This document shows positions 22,319-30,804 of a stretch of DNA of 32,176 nucleotides, one piece after another. The notes under the pieces are model-generated. The model did not search any database, was not told the DNA's origin, and saw only the letters and a list, made by a program, of their open reading frames with translations. Source of the stretch: UBA3700 sp964478025 (GTDB lineage: Bacteria > Bacillota > Clostridia > Christensenellales > UBA3700); contig CAYZGK010000017.1 in the NCBI GenBank assembly GCA_964478025.1, positions 1 through 32,176 on the forward strand, written 5' to 3'. Positions within the stretch are counted from its first letter, which is position 1. Each line of letters opens with the position of its first letter. The position numbers and the translations under genes are program-made.

Positions 22319-25300
22319 ATGGAATTAAAACATCTTAATGAATTATTAAACCTAGATAATTTAGGTGGACAATTTTCTATCCTGCAAAAAAAATTGGAGG
22401 ACGGGGATGTTTTGTGTCTAACGCCAGGAAAAGGTGAGAGAATTCATATAGCATCAGCCTTAAACAAACAAGTTATATATGTAACAAAGGATTCATATTC
22501 AGCTCAGCAAACGTATCAGCAAATAAAGGGTTATCTAAAAGATAGAGTATGTTTATTTCAACCTAATGATGATCTTCTTATGTATAGAAAATCATTTCAA
22601 ACAAATATTCCATGTGAAAGAGTAAAAGCACTATATAATTTTTTAGAGAAAAAATGTGATGTTCTAGTAACATCGCCACTAGCTTTAGTTCAATTTGTGC
22701 CATCAAAGAAACAAATTGTTGGGTTTGTTAGAGAAATTAAAGTAAATGATGAGATAGATATATATGAGCTTATAGATTTTTTAAGTAAGATAGGATATTC
22801 AAGACAAGAGATTTGTCAGGAGAAAAATACCTTTGCAGTACATGGGGATATAGTAGATATATTCTTAGCAGATCAATCAATGCCAATTCGTATAAGTTTC
22901 TTTGGAGACACTATTGAAAACATAAAGTACTTTGATGTTGAGTCAATGTTATCAACTGGGGCGATAGATGAGATTGTTTTATATCCAAATAACGATATGC
23001 TTATAGAGAATGGTGATAAGGAAAACGCAATACAAATAGCAAAAAAAGATATAAATAAGATGCAAATTGACGCCGCAACAAGATGTGAGCAAATTATATC
23101 TGAACTTGCAATTTCTCAAAGTGTATCTCAACAGGATCAATGGTTAATTCCGTATGTAAGTAAAAGTTTAGATACCATATTTAGTTATGTATGTAGTGAC
23201 GCTATAATGGTTTTAGATGAGCCAGATTCCATAAAAGGAATACTAAGTAATTATAGAAAAGAAAACGAATCAAGAGTTGCAGAACTTGCTAAAAAAGGTG
23301 AAGTTACATTAAAGCATGTAGGTGCAATTTTAAGTAGTAGTGAACTAGAAAGTAATTTAGATAAAGTTACAAAATTGGCTTTTTCAAATTTAACATCAAG
23401 TAGCACATTATTAAAGCCTAAAAATATTGTGAAGTTAGACTCTAAAAAATTAAATAATTATGTCCTTCACTATGATGTTTTAAAGGAAGATTTATTGTTG
23501 TTCTTAAGGTCAAACTATATTGTTGTTGTTTGTCAAACATCAAAAGATAGAGCTGAAAGTTTAACAAAAAATTTAATTAGCGAGGATGTACCTTGTGTAT
23601 GTATAGATGAAGATATTCCAAAAAAGCCAGGTATTTATATTGTTCAAGAATCAATTCTTGATGGGTTTATTTATAAAGATGAAAAGATAGTTGTTATAGG
23701 CTCAGATAACCTTGTAAGAAAGTCCTCATCATCTCAATTTAGAAAGGACAAGAAAAATGTTTTTGTAATGCCAAAGGTGGGCGACTTTGTTGTTCATGAA
23801 ACTTATGGTATTGGTAAATGTTTAGGTCCAAAGAGAATGAGACTTGGAGAAGTTGAGCAAGACTATGTAGTAATTGAATATTTAAATGATGGTATTTTAT
23901 ATCTTCCAGTAAGTCAAATGGATAAAATTTCAAGATATTCAGGAAGTGAAATAATTCCAAAGTTAAGTTCACTTCAAGGAAAAGATTTTGAAAAATTAAA
24001 GGCAAAAGTTAAAAAGTCTATAAAAGAAATGGCAGTAAATCTACTTGATTTATATGCCTCAAGACAAAATAAAAAAGGTTTCCAATATTCAGAAGATGAT
24101 GAGTTAATGAGAGAATTTGAAGATAATTTTGAATATGAGGAAACGCCCGATCAAATTGATGCTATTAAAGATATAAAAGAAGATATGGAAAAGGGAGTAA
24201 TTATGGATAGACTCCTTTGTGGAGATGTAGGATATGGGAAAACTGAAGTTGCACTTCGTGCCATATTTAAAACTATATTAAACGGAAAGCAAGCTGCATT
24301 TTTATGTCCAACAACAATACTTGCACAACAACACTATGAAACAGCAAAAGAAAGATTTAAAGGTTTTGGAATAGGTGTTGAACTTATTTCAAGATTAAAG
24401 ACAAACGCAGAGATAAAAGAAAGTTTAGAGAGAATAAAGGAAGGAAAGTCGCAAGTTGTAATTGCAACACATAGACTTTTATCTAAAGATGTTCAATTTG
24501 CTGATTTAGGATTACTTGTTTTAGATGAAGAACAACGTTTTGGTGTAGAACATAAGGAAAAATTAAAGGTATTAAAAAATAATCTAAATGTTTTAACGCT
24601 GTCTGCAACCCCAATACCAAGAACACTTAATATGTCGCTTATTGGAGTTAGAGATATTTCAGTTTTAGAAACTCCGCCTATAAATAGGCTTCCTATTCAA
24701 ACATCCGTTGTTGAATTAACGCCGGCACTTCTTGAAGATGCAATAAAAAGAGAGTTAGGAAGAGGAGGACAAGTCTTTATTCTATTTAATGACATACAAA
24801 AAATAGAAAGATTTGCAAGTGATGTTCAAGCTTTAGTTCCAGAGGCAAAAGTAATTTTTGCACATGGTAAAATGGCAAATATTGAACTTGAAGATAAAAT
24901 AACAAAGTTTTATTCAAAAGAAGCTAATGTTTTAGTTTGTACAACTATTATTGAAAATGGAATAGATATACCGGACGCAAACACTTTAATTGTTTGCCAT
25001 GCAAATAAACTTGGCCTTTCTCAACTTTATCAATTGCGTGGAAGGGTTGGAAGAAGCAATAAGATAGCTTATGCATATTTTACTGTTGATCCTAACGAGG
25101 TTTTAACGGATACTGCACTTAAAAGATTAAATGCGATAATGGATTATACAGAGCTTGGCTCTGGATTTAAGATTGCCATGCGAGATTTAGAGATAAGAGG
25201 AGCAGGAAATATCTTAGGTAGAGAGCAACATGGCCATATTGAAAAAGTAGGATATGATATGTACTGTAAACTCCTTCAAGAAGCAGTAAATGAGATAAAA

Positions 25301-25762
25301 GGATTGTCTTTACATGAAACTACATGTCAAATGGAAATTAACATCGATGCATACTTAAGTATGGATTATATTTCAGATGATAATGCAAGAATGAAAGTTT
25401 TTAGAGATATTTTAGATGTTCATACAAAAGAAGATGTAGATATTTTGGTAGAGAGAATGAAGAGCAGTTTTGGCGATGTTCCACAAGGCGCAATTAACTT
25501 AATAAAGATTGGTTTTGCAAGAAATCTAGCTCAATCAATTAACATTGAAAAAGTAGTAGTAAATGCCAAAAATTCATACCTTGTATTTGAAAATATAGGA
25601 TTCTTAAAAGATGAAAAAATAATGAATGCAATACAGGATTTAGGTAAAAAAGCAACAATTACTAGTGATGTAAAGCCAAGGGTCGTTTTTGACTTTGGAT
25701 GTATTGATAACAATCATAAATTCGATAAAGTTTGTAAATTTTTAATTAATGCTGCATATTAA
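22319..25762 (+). CDS. mfd: Transcription-repair coupling factor
   Basis: Mfd removes RNA polymerase stalled at DNA lesions and recruits UvrA. The 1147-residue protein has all expected parts. The N-terminal UvrB-like region spans about residues 1-350. The CarD-type RNA polymerase interaction domain begins VGDFVVHETYGIGKC (about 486-500). A superfamily 2 translocase follows, with LLCGDVGYGKTEVALR (about 631-646), LVLDEEQRFGVEHKE (about 731-745), TLSATPIPRTLNMSL (motif III region), IIENGIDIPDANTLI and QLRGRVGRSNK (motif VI), and then the C-terminal TRCF domain. The start directly abuts the pth stop. Length is normal (about 1150). Confidence 0.97.
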   Translation: MELKHLNELLNLDNLGGQFSILQKKLEDGDVLCLTPGKGERIHIASALNKQVIYVTKDSYSAQQTYQQIKGYLKDRVCLFQPNDDLLMYRKSFQTNIPCERVKALYNFLEKKCDVLVTSPLALVQFVPSKKQIVGFVREIKVNDEIDIYELIDFLSKIGYSRQEICQEKNTFAVHGDIVDIFLADQSMPIRISFFGDTIENIKYFDVESMLSTGAIDEIVLYPNNDMLIENGDKENAIQIAKKDINKMQIDAATRCEQIISELAISQSVSQQDQWLIPYVSKSLDTIFSYVCSDAIMVLDEPDSIKGILSNYRKENESRVAELAKKGEVTLKHVGAILSSSELESNLDKVTKLAFSNLTSSSTLLKPKNIVKLDSKKLNNYVLHYDVLKEDLLLFLRSNYIVVVCQTSKDRAESLTKNLISEDVPCVCIDEDIPKKPGIYIVQESILDGFIYKDEKIVVIGSDNLVRKSSSSQFRKDKKNVFVMPKVGDFVVHETYGIGKCLGPKRMRLGEVEQDYVVIEYLNDGILYLPVSQMDKISRYSGSEIIPKLSSLQGKDFEKLKAKVKKSIKEMAVNLLDLYASRQNKKGFQYSEDDELMREFEDNFEYEETPDQIDAIKDIKEDMEKGVIMDRLLCGDVGYGKTEVALRAIFKTILNGKQAAFLCPTTILAQQHYETAKERFKGFGIGVELISRLKTNAEIKESLERIKEGKSQVVIATHRLLSKDVQFADLGLLVLDEEQRFGVEHKEKLKVLKNNLNVLTLSATPIPRTLNMSLIGVRDISVLETPPINRLPIQTSVVELTPALLEDAIKRELGRGGQVFILFNDIQKIERFASDVQALVPEAKVIFAHGKMANIELEDKITKFYSKEANVLVCTTIIENGIDIPDANTLIVCHANKLGLSQLYQLRGRVGRSNKIAYAYFTVDPNEVLTDTALKRLNAIMDYTELGSGFKIAMRDLEIRGAGNILGREQHGHIEKVGYDMYCKLLQEAVNEIKGLSLHETTCQMEINIDAYLSMDYISDDNARMKVFRDILDVHTKEDVDILVERMKSSFGDVPQGAINLIKIGFARNLAQSINIEKVVVNAKNSYLVFENIGFLKDEKIMNAIQDLGKKATITSDVKPRVVFDFGCIDNNHKFDKVCKFLINAAY

Positions 25763-25776
25763 ACAAAATTAAATTG

Positions 25777-25805
25777 TTTACAATAATATGCGCATTATGT
25801 ATAAT
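25777..25805 (+). promoter_or_regulatory. Promoter of the PrsA-like lipoprotein gene
   Basis: TTTACA (25777-25782), exactly 17 bases, TATAAT (25800-25805), about 52 bases before the ATG at 25858. The spacer holds the 8-bp palindrome ATGCGCAT. The gap after mfd has no terminator, so read-through from mfd is also possible. Confidence 0.65.
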
Positions 25806-25857
25806 TAAAAAGTATAAAAATTATTATATAATATAAGTCCATAAAGGAGCGATATAG

Positions 25858-28302
25858 ATGAAAAAGAAAATTTTAGCTGTTTTGGTAATAATGGTTGTTG
25901 CTATTACGACACTTTTAACTACTACAGCATGTGCAACTGGAATCTTTAAAGTTAACGAAGATAGAGATTACCATCAAGTAATTGCTACAGTTAATTATAA
26001 AGATCTTTCAAAGGAAATTTACAAAGGTGAATTAGAAAATTATGTAAGTGCGTATGCTTCTTACTATTCATACTACTATTCAATGTCTACAGAAGACACA
26101 ATGAAATATTTCTACAACTCATTAACAAGAAATGCATTAATGGGAATGTATGCTAAATATGATTTGTATAATAATCCTGATAATGAGGCTTATAAGGGAA
26201 ATTCAATAGATAATTCTAAGAGTATTACAGAATTTTCATCAAAGGATTTTGTTTCTTTACAACAATATGTTTATGCAATTGATCAAGTAAACTCTCAATT
26301 CTTATCTTCATTTAACTCATTACTTGAGGAAGAAGAGGAAGAGGAAGAGTCAACAGGTAAGGAAGTTGAAAAGACTGATGACTTACCAGAAGCTAGAACA
26401 GTAAGAACATATGAAGATGAAGATGCTGATTCTTTTGACGCTTCATCAAAGGTTTCTTGTATCGCAATTTATTATGGTGAAAAATATGTAGATTTAACTT
26501 ATGGAGAAGTTACAGAAGAATTTATTAAAAACACTCTTGGTGAATCTAGTGTAGATACTTTCTTGCAAAAGATGGAAGCTTATAACATCATTCAAAAGAA
26601 GATTGATGCTGAAAAAGATAACACAGAAAAGAAAGCTATGAAAACCGCTTTAAAGACTCTAAAAGAAAATATGTCAGATTCATACGTTACATACCAAGAT
26701 ACATTAGACGATCAAGTAACAAGTGTAGTATTAAGCAACTTCCAAACAAAAGTAGAAAAAACAGTAAGTTCTACTGATGATGAAATTAAAGCAGTTTATG
26801 ATAAATTAATCTATGGCGATAAAGCAAATGCAGATAAAGACACATATGCTACAGCTCTTGAGAATACAGATACAACAATCTACGTAAATGCCGTTGATAC
26901 ATACGCAGGTGTAAAGAGTATTTTATTAAAATTTAGTGATGCTCAATCATCAGCATTAACAGCAATTACAGCAATGTATGGTAACAATGAAACAAAGATT
27001 AACTATTTAAGAGATAAGATGGCTTTAGGAATTGCAGATGACACAATTGATACAATGCTTAAAGATAATAAAGGTGTTACTTCTAATATTTCTAATACTC
27101 AATATGATTCAACAAACGATTTACTATCTCAAGCTTATACAGATAAAGATGTAAGTTATGTTGTAGTTTTATATGCAATGGCAGAGGATATGAAGAATGT
27201 TCCTTCACAAATCGTTGCTAAGTTTGAAGAATCAGACGAATATAAAGCAATGGATGCTACAAAACAAGCTACTGCAAAAGCAATTGTTGAATACAATGCA
27301 AAAGTAGAAGTATTTACTCAATGGATGTATAAAGTAAATGATGACTCTGGAATGTTCTCAAGTGATTCTTATTTAATTACTCCAGATGGCGAAGATACAT
27401 CTTATGTTGAAGAATATACAGTTCTTGCAAGAAAACTTGCACAACAATCAATTGCTTCTTATACAGTTGATGGATATTCTAGTGGTACTACTATTAAAGA
27501 TGATTCTGTTGACTTTACTGGAAATGCAATTTCTGCTAAGGGTACATATAAGATTTATTCTCAAGAATATACATCTAAAACAACTAGCCCTACAGATACA
27601 TTAAAGGCTTATGTTTATACATTAGAAACTGAAAGTGGTGCAACTATTTCATTTATTATTAATACATATGGAATTCATGTTGTATTTGTTTCAAATCAAT
27701 ATGGTAAAGATGCTTTCGTTTCAGATGGTGTTGAAACAAAAACAATTGATGAAAAGAGTGCTATAGTTTATACATTAAGCCATATCTATGATCAAAATTG
27801 TACTATAAAGTATGACAACAAATATACAGCAGTTAAAGAGGATGCTACACCTGATTTAAATACTAAGTATTACGTATGGAACGCAGGTGAATTTGAACTT
27901 GCAAAGATTGATACTTTTGAAGAAGTAAAGAGTAGTGATACATTTGATTCAACAAAAGTTTACTATATCTTAAATAGTGATAAGAATTATGAAAGAGTAG
28001 ATGATTTAACAGCATTTGCTGAGGGCACAACTTATTACACAAAAGTAAGAACATTTAAAACAGGTGTTACATATTACACAGCATCATGGGAATTAGTTAG
28101 TGTTTCATGTGATTATATGACATTAAAAGAATATCTTGATGATGAAAGAATTGATCAAAAATACCAAGATGAATATTCAAAGGAACAAGTAGAATTATTC
28201 GTTGATGATATTGATGTAGATTCAGGTAAGTATATAAAGAAGAATACAAAGGTATATGATAAATTACTTGAAGATTTAACAAGTAGCACAACAAATAGTT
28301 AA
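25858..28302 (+). CDS. Large PrsA/SurA-like lipoprotein, putative foldase
   Basis: An 814-residue secreted lipoprotein. The signal peptide ends in a lipobox TTAC with Cys at residue 25. The next 100 residues (VIATVNYKDLSKEIYKGELE, then Tyr-rich helices) resemble the SurA/PrsA N-terminal chaperone domain. A later SFIINTYGIHVVFVSNQYG (around residues 597-615) recalls the GYHIIKV strand of PpiC-type rotamase domains. Supporting context is its place behind pth-mfd, where prsA usually lies. Odd points are an eight-Glu run at about 159-166 followed by an acidic linker, and an insertion at about 655-740 with repeated Tyr-Tyr units (TKYYVW, KVYYIL, TTYYTK, VTYYTA). It is roughly 2.5 times the length of a normal PrsA. 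Foldase activity is inferred; the rotamase domain may be degenerate. SD AAAGGAGCG precedes the ATG. Confidence 0.75.
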   Translation: MKKKILAVLVIMVVAITTLLTTTACATGIFKVNEDRDYHQVIATVNYKDLSKEIYKGELENYVSAYASYYSYYYSMSTEDTMKYFYNSLTRNALMGMYAKYDLYNNPDNEAYKGNSIDNSKSITEFSSKDFVSLQQYVYAIDQVNSQFLSSFNSLLEEEEEEEESTGKEVEKTDDLPEARTVRTYEDEDADSFDASSKVSCIAIYYGEKYVDLTYGEVTEEFIKNTLGESSVDTFLQKMEAYNIIQKKIDAEKDNTEKKAMKTALKTLKENMSDSYVTYQDTLDDQVTSVVLSNFQTKVEKTVSSTDDEIKAVYDKLIYGDKANADKDTYATALENTDTTIYVNAVDTYAGVKSILLKFSDAQSSALTAITAMYGNNETKINYLRDKMALGIADDTIDTMLKDNKGVTSNISNTQYDSTNDLLSQAYTDKDVSYVVVLYAMAEDMKNVPSQIVAKFEESDEYKAMDATKQATAKAIVEYNAKVEVFTQWMYKVNDDSGMFSSDSYLITPDGEDTSYVEEYTVLARKLAQQSIASYTVDGYSSGTTIKDDSVDFTGNAISAKGTYKIYSQEYTSKTTSPTDTLKAYVYTLETESGATISFIINTYGIHVVFVSNQYGKDAFVSDGVETKTIDEKSAIVYTLSHIYDQNCTIKYDNKYTAVKEDATPDLNTKYYVWNAGEFELAKIDTFEEVKSSDTFDSTKVYYILNSDKNYERVDDLTAFAEGTTYYTKVRTFKTGVTYYTASWELVSVSCDYMTLKEYLDDERIDQKYQDEYSKEQVELFVDDIDVDSGKYIKKNTKVYDKLLEDLTSSTTNS

Positions 28303-28309
28303 AATGATT

Positions 28310-28336
28310 AAGGGAACGTTGAGCGTTCCCTTTTTT
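28310..28336 (+). terminator. Rho-independent terminator after the PrsA-like gene
   Basis: A 9-bp stem (28310-28318 with 28324-28332) with GGGAACG/CGTTCCC core, a five-base loop, and six T residues to 28336. The RBS of the next gene (AGGAG) starts immediately after the T tract. Confidence 0.92.
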
Positions 28337-28346
28337 AGGAGAAAGT

Positions 28347-28877
28347 ATGGATTTTACAGAAAAGACAGTAAAAGAAAATTTAGTATTTGATGGAAGAATA
28401 ATTCAAGTTTATAACGATGAAGTTATGCTTGATAATGGCAAACTTACTCGTAGAGAATATGTAAATCATAGAGGAGGAGCAAGCATTTTAGCTATAGATA
28501 AGGATGATAATATTTATTTAGTTGAGCAGTATAGATATGCCTATAAACAAATGCTTCTTGAAATACCAGCTGGAAAACTAGAAAAGGGTGAGGATCCTAG
28601 GGATTGTGCTGAAAGAGAACTAAAAGAAGAAATAGGCGGAACAGCAAAGGAAATTAGAAAAATAACGCTTTTATACCCAACTCCAGGATATACCAATGAA
28701 CCATTATATATATTTGAGGCCGTAGGGCTTGAAATAGGCGATAATAAACTTGATGAGGGTGAATTCCTTAATGTTAAGAAAATTCCATTTAAAAAGGCTC
28801 TAGAGATGGTAAAGTCTGGTGAGATAAAAGATGGTAAAACAGTTGTAGCAATTTTATATCATGCATTAAATAGTTAA
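28347..28877 (+). CDS. NUDIX hydrolase, ADP-ribose pyrophosphatase type
   Basis: A 176-residue NUDIX enzyme. The Nudix box runs from G76 through E82, R90, E91, E94, E95 to G97, fitting G-x5-E-x7-R-E-x2-E-E-x-G. The preceding YLVEQYRYAYKQMLLEIPAGK and the following PTPGYTNEPLYIFEA are typical of ADP-ribose/ADP-sugar pyrophosphatases (NudF-like), which hydrolyse ADP-ribose to AMP and ribose 5-phosphate. AGGAGAAAGT precedes the ATG. No promoter of its own is visible: it begins ten bases after the terminator of the upstream gene, so it may depend on read-through. Confidence 0.92.
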   Translation: MDFTEKTVKENLVFDGRIIQVYNDEVMLDNGKLTRREYVNHRGGASILAIDKDDNIYLVEQYRYAYKQMLLEIPAGKLEKGEDPRDCAERELKEEIGGTAKEIRKITLLYPTPGYTNEPLYIFEAVGLEIGDNKLDEGEFLNVKKIPFKKALEMVKSGEIKDGKTVVAILYHALNS

Positions 28878-28900
28878 AAAGTAGTGTATAGAAAAAAATA

Positions 28901-28932
28901 AGGGAGTTCAAATTGAACTCCCTGTTTTGTTT
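28901..28932. terminator. Bidirectional terminator between NUDIX and SDR genes
   Basis: AGGGAGTTCAA and TTGAACTCCCT form an 11-bp inverted repeat around a single base (realistically a 9-bp stem with a five-base loop), at 28901-28923. T-rich sequence follows on the plus strand and an A-run precedes it, giving a T tract on the minus strand. It can end both convergent genes. Confidence 0.85.
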
Positions 28933-28940
28933 AGATTTAA

Positions 28941-30527
28941 TTATTTACCTGGCTCTACGATATCTTTGTAACAATCTTTTGAGTAGAAGTTAGCTTCATC
29001 TTTAGAATGTGTATCATACCAAAGTTGTGCGTAGAATGGAATATGTTTAGCAAGTTCATCATAGTTCCATGGAGCTGGTTGAGAATCTTCTGGTCCCCAG
29101 TGTCCAGATCTTAATACTAGGAATGGAGAAGCTTCAAATTGTGTACCATCGTGGTATTCCCAAATAAGCTTTGTATATAAGTCGCCTTTCTTCATTTCCT
29201 TAGAGATTAACTTACCGCCTCTAAATTCAGCTGCTGAGATACAATCATTAATATCGATATCTTCATCTGCCTTTGTATCGTCATAACCATGAGATAAAAG
29301 CATATCTTTAGTAACATTTTCTTTCTTCTTCATAGCTGCATAGTCGCAAGGAGTATTTTTACCATCTGGTAAAACGCCTTCACACCATAGAGGGTACTTA
29401 GACCAATCATCACCAATCTTATCATAAGCTTCTCTAGAACCGAAGAATGCATTAATTCTTTGTGCACATTCTGGATGACTTAACCAATATTTTGGAGAGT
29501 TACTATTTTCAAATAATGGCATAATAGCCTTCTTTGCAATAAGTTTCTTAAATGGCTTACCAAACTTCCATAATCTATAGAAGAATTTGCTTGATAATTT
29601 ATTCCAGAAATCAGCATATGTTTCTGAAGCTTGGAAATGTAAGTAATTATCTAATACATCAGAATCATAGTACCACATGCAGTGGAAGTTTCTAGCGATA
29701 TTCCAGTCTGGTTTAAAGATGTCTTTAGCAGAGCATCCCATCATACCAAAACCTGATTGGAAAGTTTCATAACCAGTAACACGAGCTGCCTCACCATTAC
29801 CAATATTGTAAACATGTCTCCAGAATTTATCTGGTAGGGTTCCATCCATATCACCAATAATTAAGTTTTTAGCCATAAGTCCTGATGATCTAGCGGTAGC
29901 CCATTCAATAGGTGTATTCCAACATGTATGGAACATTAATCCATCATGCATATTGTTCATCATGAAGTTATCGTATAAGATACCTGATTGTCTTAAAGAT
30001 ACCCAGTATCTTAAACCACTTTCGATAATATGTCTTTCAGCACGTAACTTAGTTACAGCATAGAAGTCAAATGCACTAACAAGAAGTGGATCACCAACAC
30101 GTCCCCAAGGGTGTTGATATGTTCTATTACCATATTCAGCAACTGTTCCTACTTCGATAAATTTGATTTCATCGTGACGAGGATTTTCTTTAATAGCTTC
30201 ACATAGATTTACAGCACCATAGTAGTTTGTAGATTCTGCAAGCTTTGGATTGTGATCTGATACAGGTGGTATAACTGCAGCGCAGTGGAATACGTAATCT
30301 GCTTTATCTACTGCTTTAATACAGTCTTCTTTCTTAGAAAGGTCACCAAAAATAATTTCGATGTCATCTCCCCATTGTTTCTTTAGCTTTGCTGCTAATT
30401 TCTCATTTGCTGGTTTTTTTCTTAAAAGAACAATTCCTTTAACACGACCTGTTTCCATGTTTTGCTTTAAAACTTCGCTACCCATGTTACCAGAAGCACC
30501 AGTTACTAATAATGTCTTCTTTTCCAT
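28941..30527 (-). CDS. Extended SDR-family NAD(P)-dependent epimerase/dehydratase-like protein
   Basis: A 528-residue protein. Residues 1-330 fit an extended short-chain dehydrogenase: TGASGNMG (9-16, the GxxGxxG cofactor loop), FGDLSKKEDCIKAV, DYVFHCAAVIPP, then NYYGAVNLCEAI. EVGTVAEYG supplies the catalytic Ser/Thr region and Y156-x3-K160 the catalytic pair. The remaining 200 residues, rich in Trp, Asp and aromatic residues (NSPKYWLSHPECAQRINAFFGSR...), are not part of a normal SDR and I do not recognise them. The substrate is unknown; sugar nucleotides, steroids or other hydroxy compounds are all possible. GGAGG precedes the ATG at 30527. It is a single-gene transcript with its own promoter and terminator. 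Confidence 0.85.
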   Translation of the reverse strand: MEKKTLLVTGASGNMGSEVLKQNMETGRVKGIVLLRKKPANEKLAAKLKKQWGDDIEIIFGDLSKKEDCIKAVDKADYVFHCAAVIPPVSDHNPKLAESTNYYGAVNLCEAIKENPRHDEIKFIEVGTVAEYGNRTYQHPWGRVGDPLLVSAFDFYAVTKLRAERHIIESGLRYWVSLRQSGILYDNFMMNNMHDGLMFHTCWNTPIEWATARSSGLMAKNLIIGDMDGTLPDKFWRHVYNIGNGEAARVTGYETFQSGFGMMGCSAKDIFKPDWNIARNFHCMWYYDSDVLDNYLHFQASETYADFWNKLSSKFFYRLWKFGKPFKKLIAKKAIMPLFENSNSPKYWLSHPECAQRINAFFGSREAYDKIGDDWSKYPLWCEGVLPDGKNTPCDYAAMKKKENVTKDMLLSHGYDDTKADEDIDINDCISAAEFRGGKLISKEMKKGDLYTKLIWEYHDGTQFEASPFLVLRSGHWGPEDSQPAPWNYDELAKHIPFYAQLWYDTHSKDEANFYSKDCYKDIVEPGK

Positions 30528-30584
30528 TTAGTCCTCCAAAATAATGTAATTTCAATAAAAATATGGCAATTTGCTGCCTTTCGT

Positions 30585-30614
30585 ATTATAACATAGGCAA
30601 ATCGATAATGTAAA
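30585..30614 (-). promoter_or_regulatory. Promoter of the SDR gene
   Basis: On the minus strand, TTTACA (30614-30609), 18-base spacer, and TATAAT (30590-30585) preceded by TG, an extended -10. The leader holds a small GGCA/TGCC hairpin before the RBS. The rest of the 277-base gap (30528-30804) shows only the opposing promoter below and AT-rich sequence. Confidence 0.65.
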
Positions 30615-30755
30615 TATTGATTAATATAAAAATTGACAAAATTTTAATATTTTTAGGCAAAAACCATAATTGGGCTAAAAAACAAATTGGAATTATTAAT
30701 GACAAAATGGAAATAAAACTTTATCGTTTGATAAATTGTAAAGATTATTGTAAAC

Positions 30756-30784
30756 TTGATAATAATTATATTATATGGTATAAA
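30756..30784 (+). promoter_or_regulatory. Promoter of the WG-repeat gene
   Basis: TTGATA (30756-30761), 17-base spacer ending TGG, TATAAA (30779-30784), 20 bases before the ATG at 30805. A weak CGAGG lies between. Confidence 0.55.
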
Positions 30785-30804
30785 TAAAAAGGCACGAGGC
30801 TATA

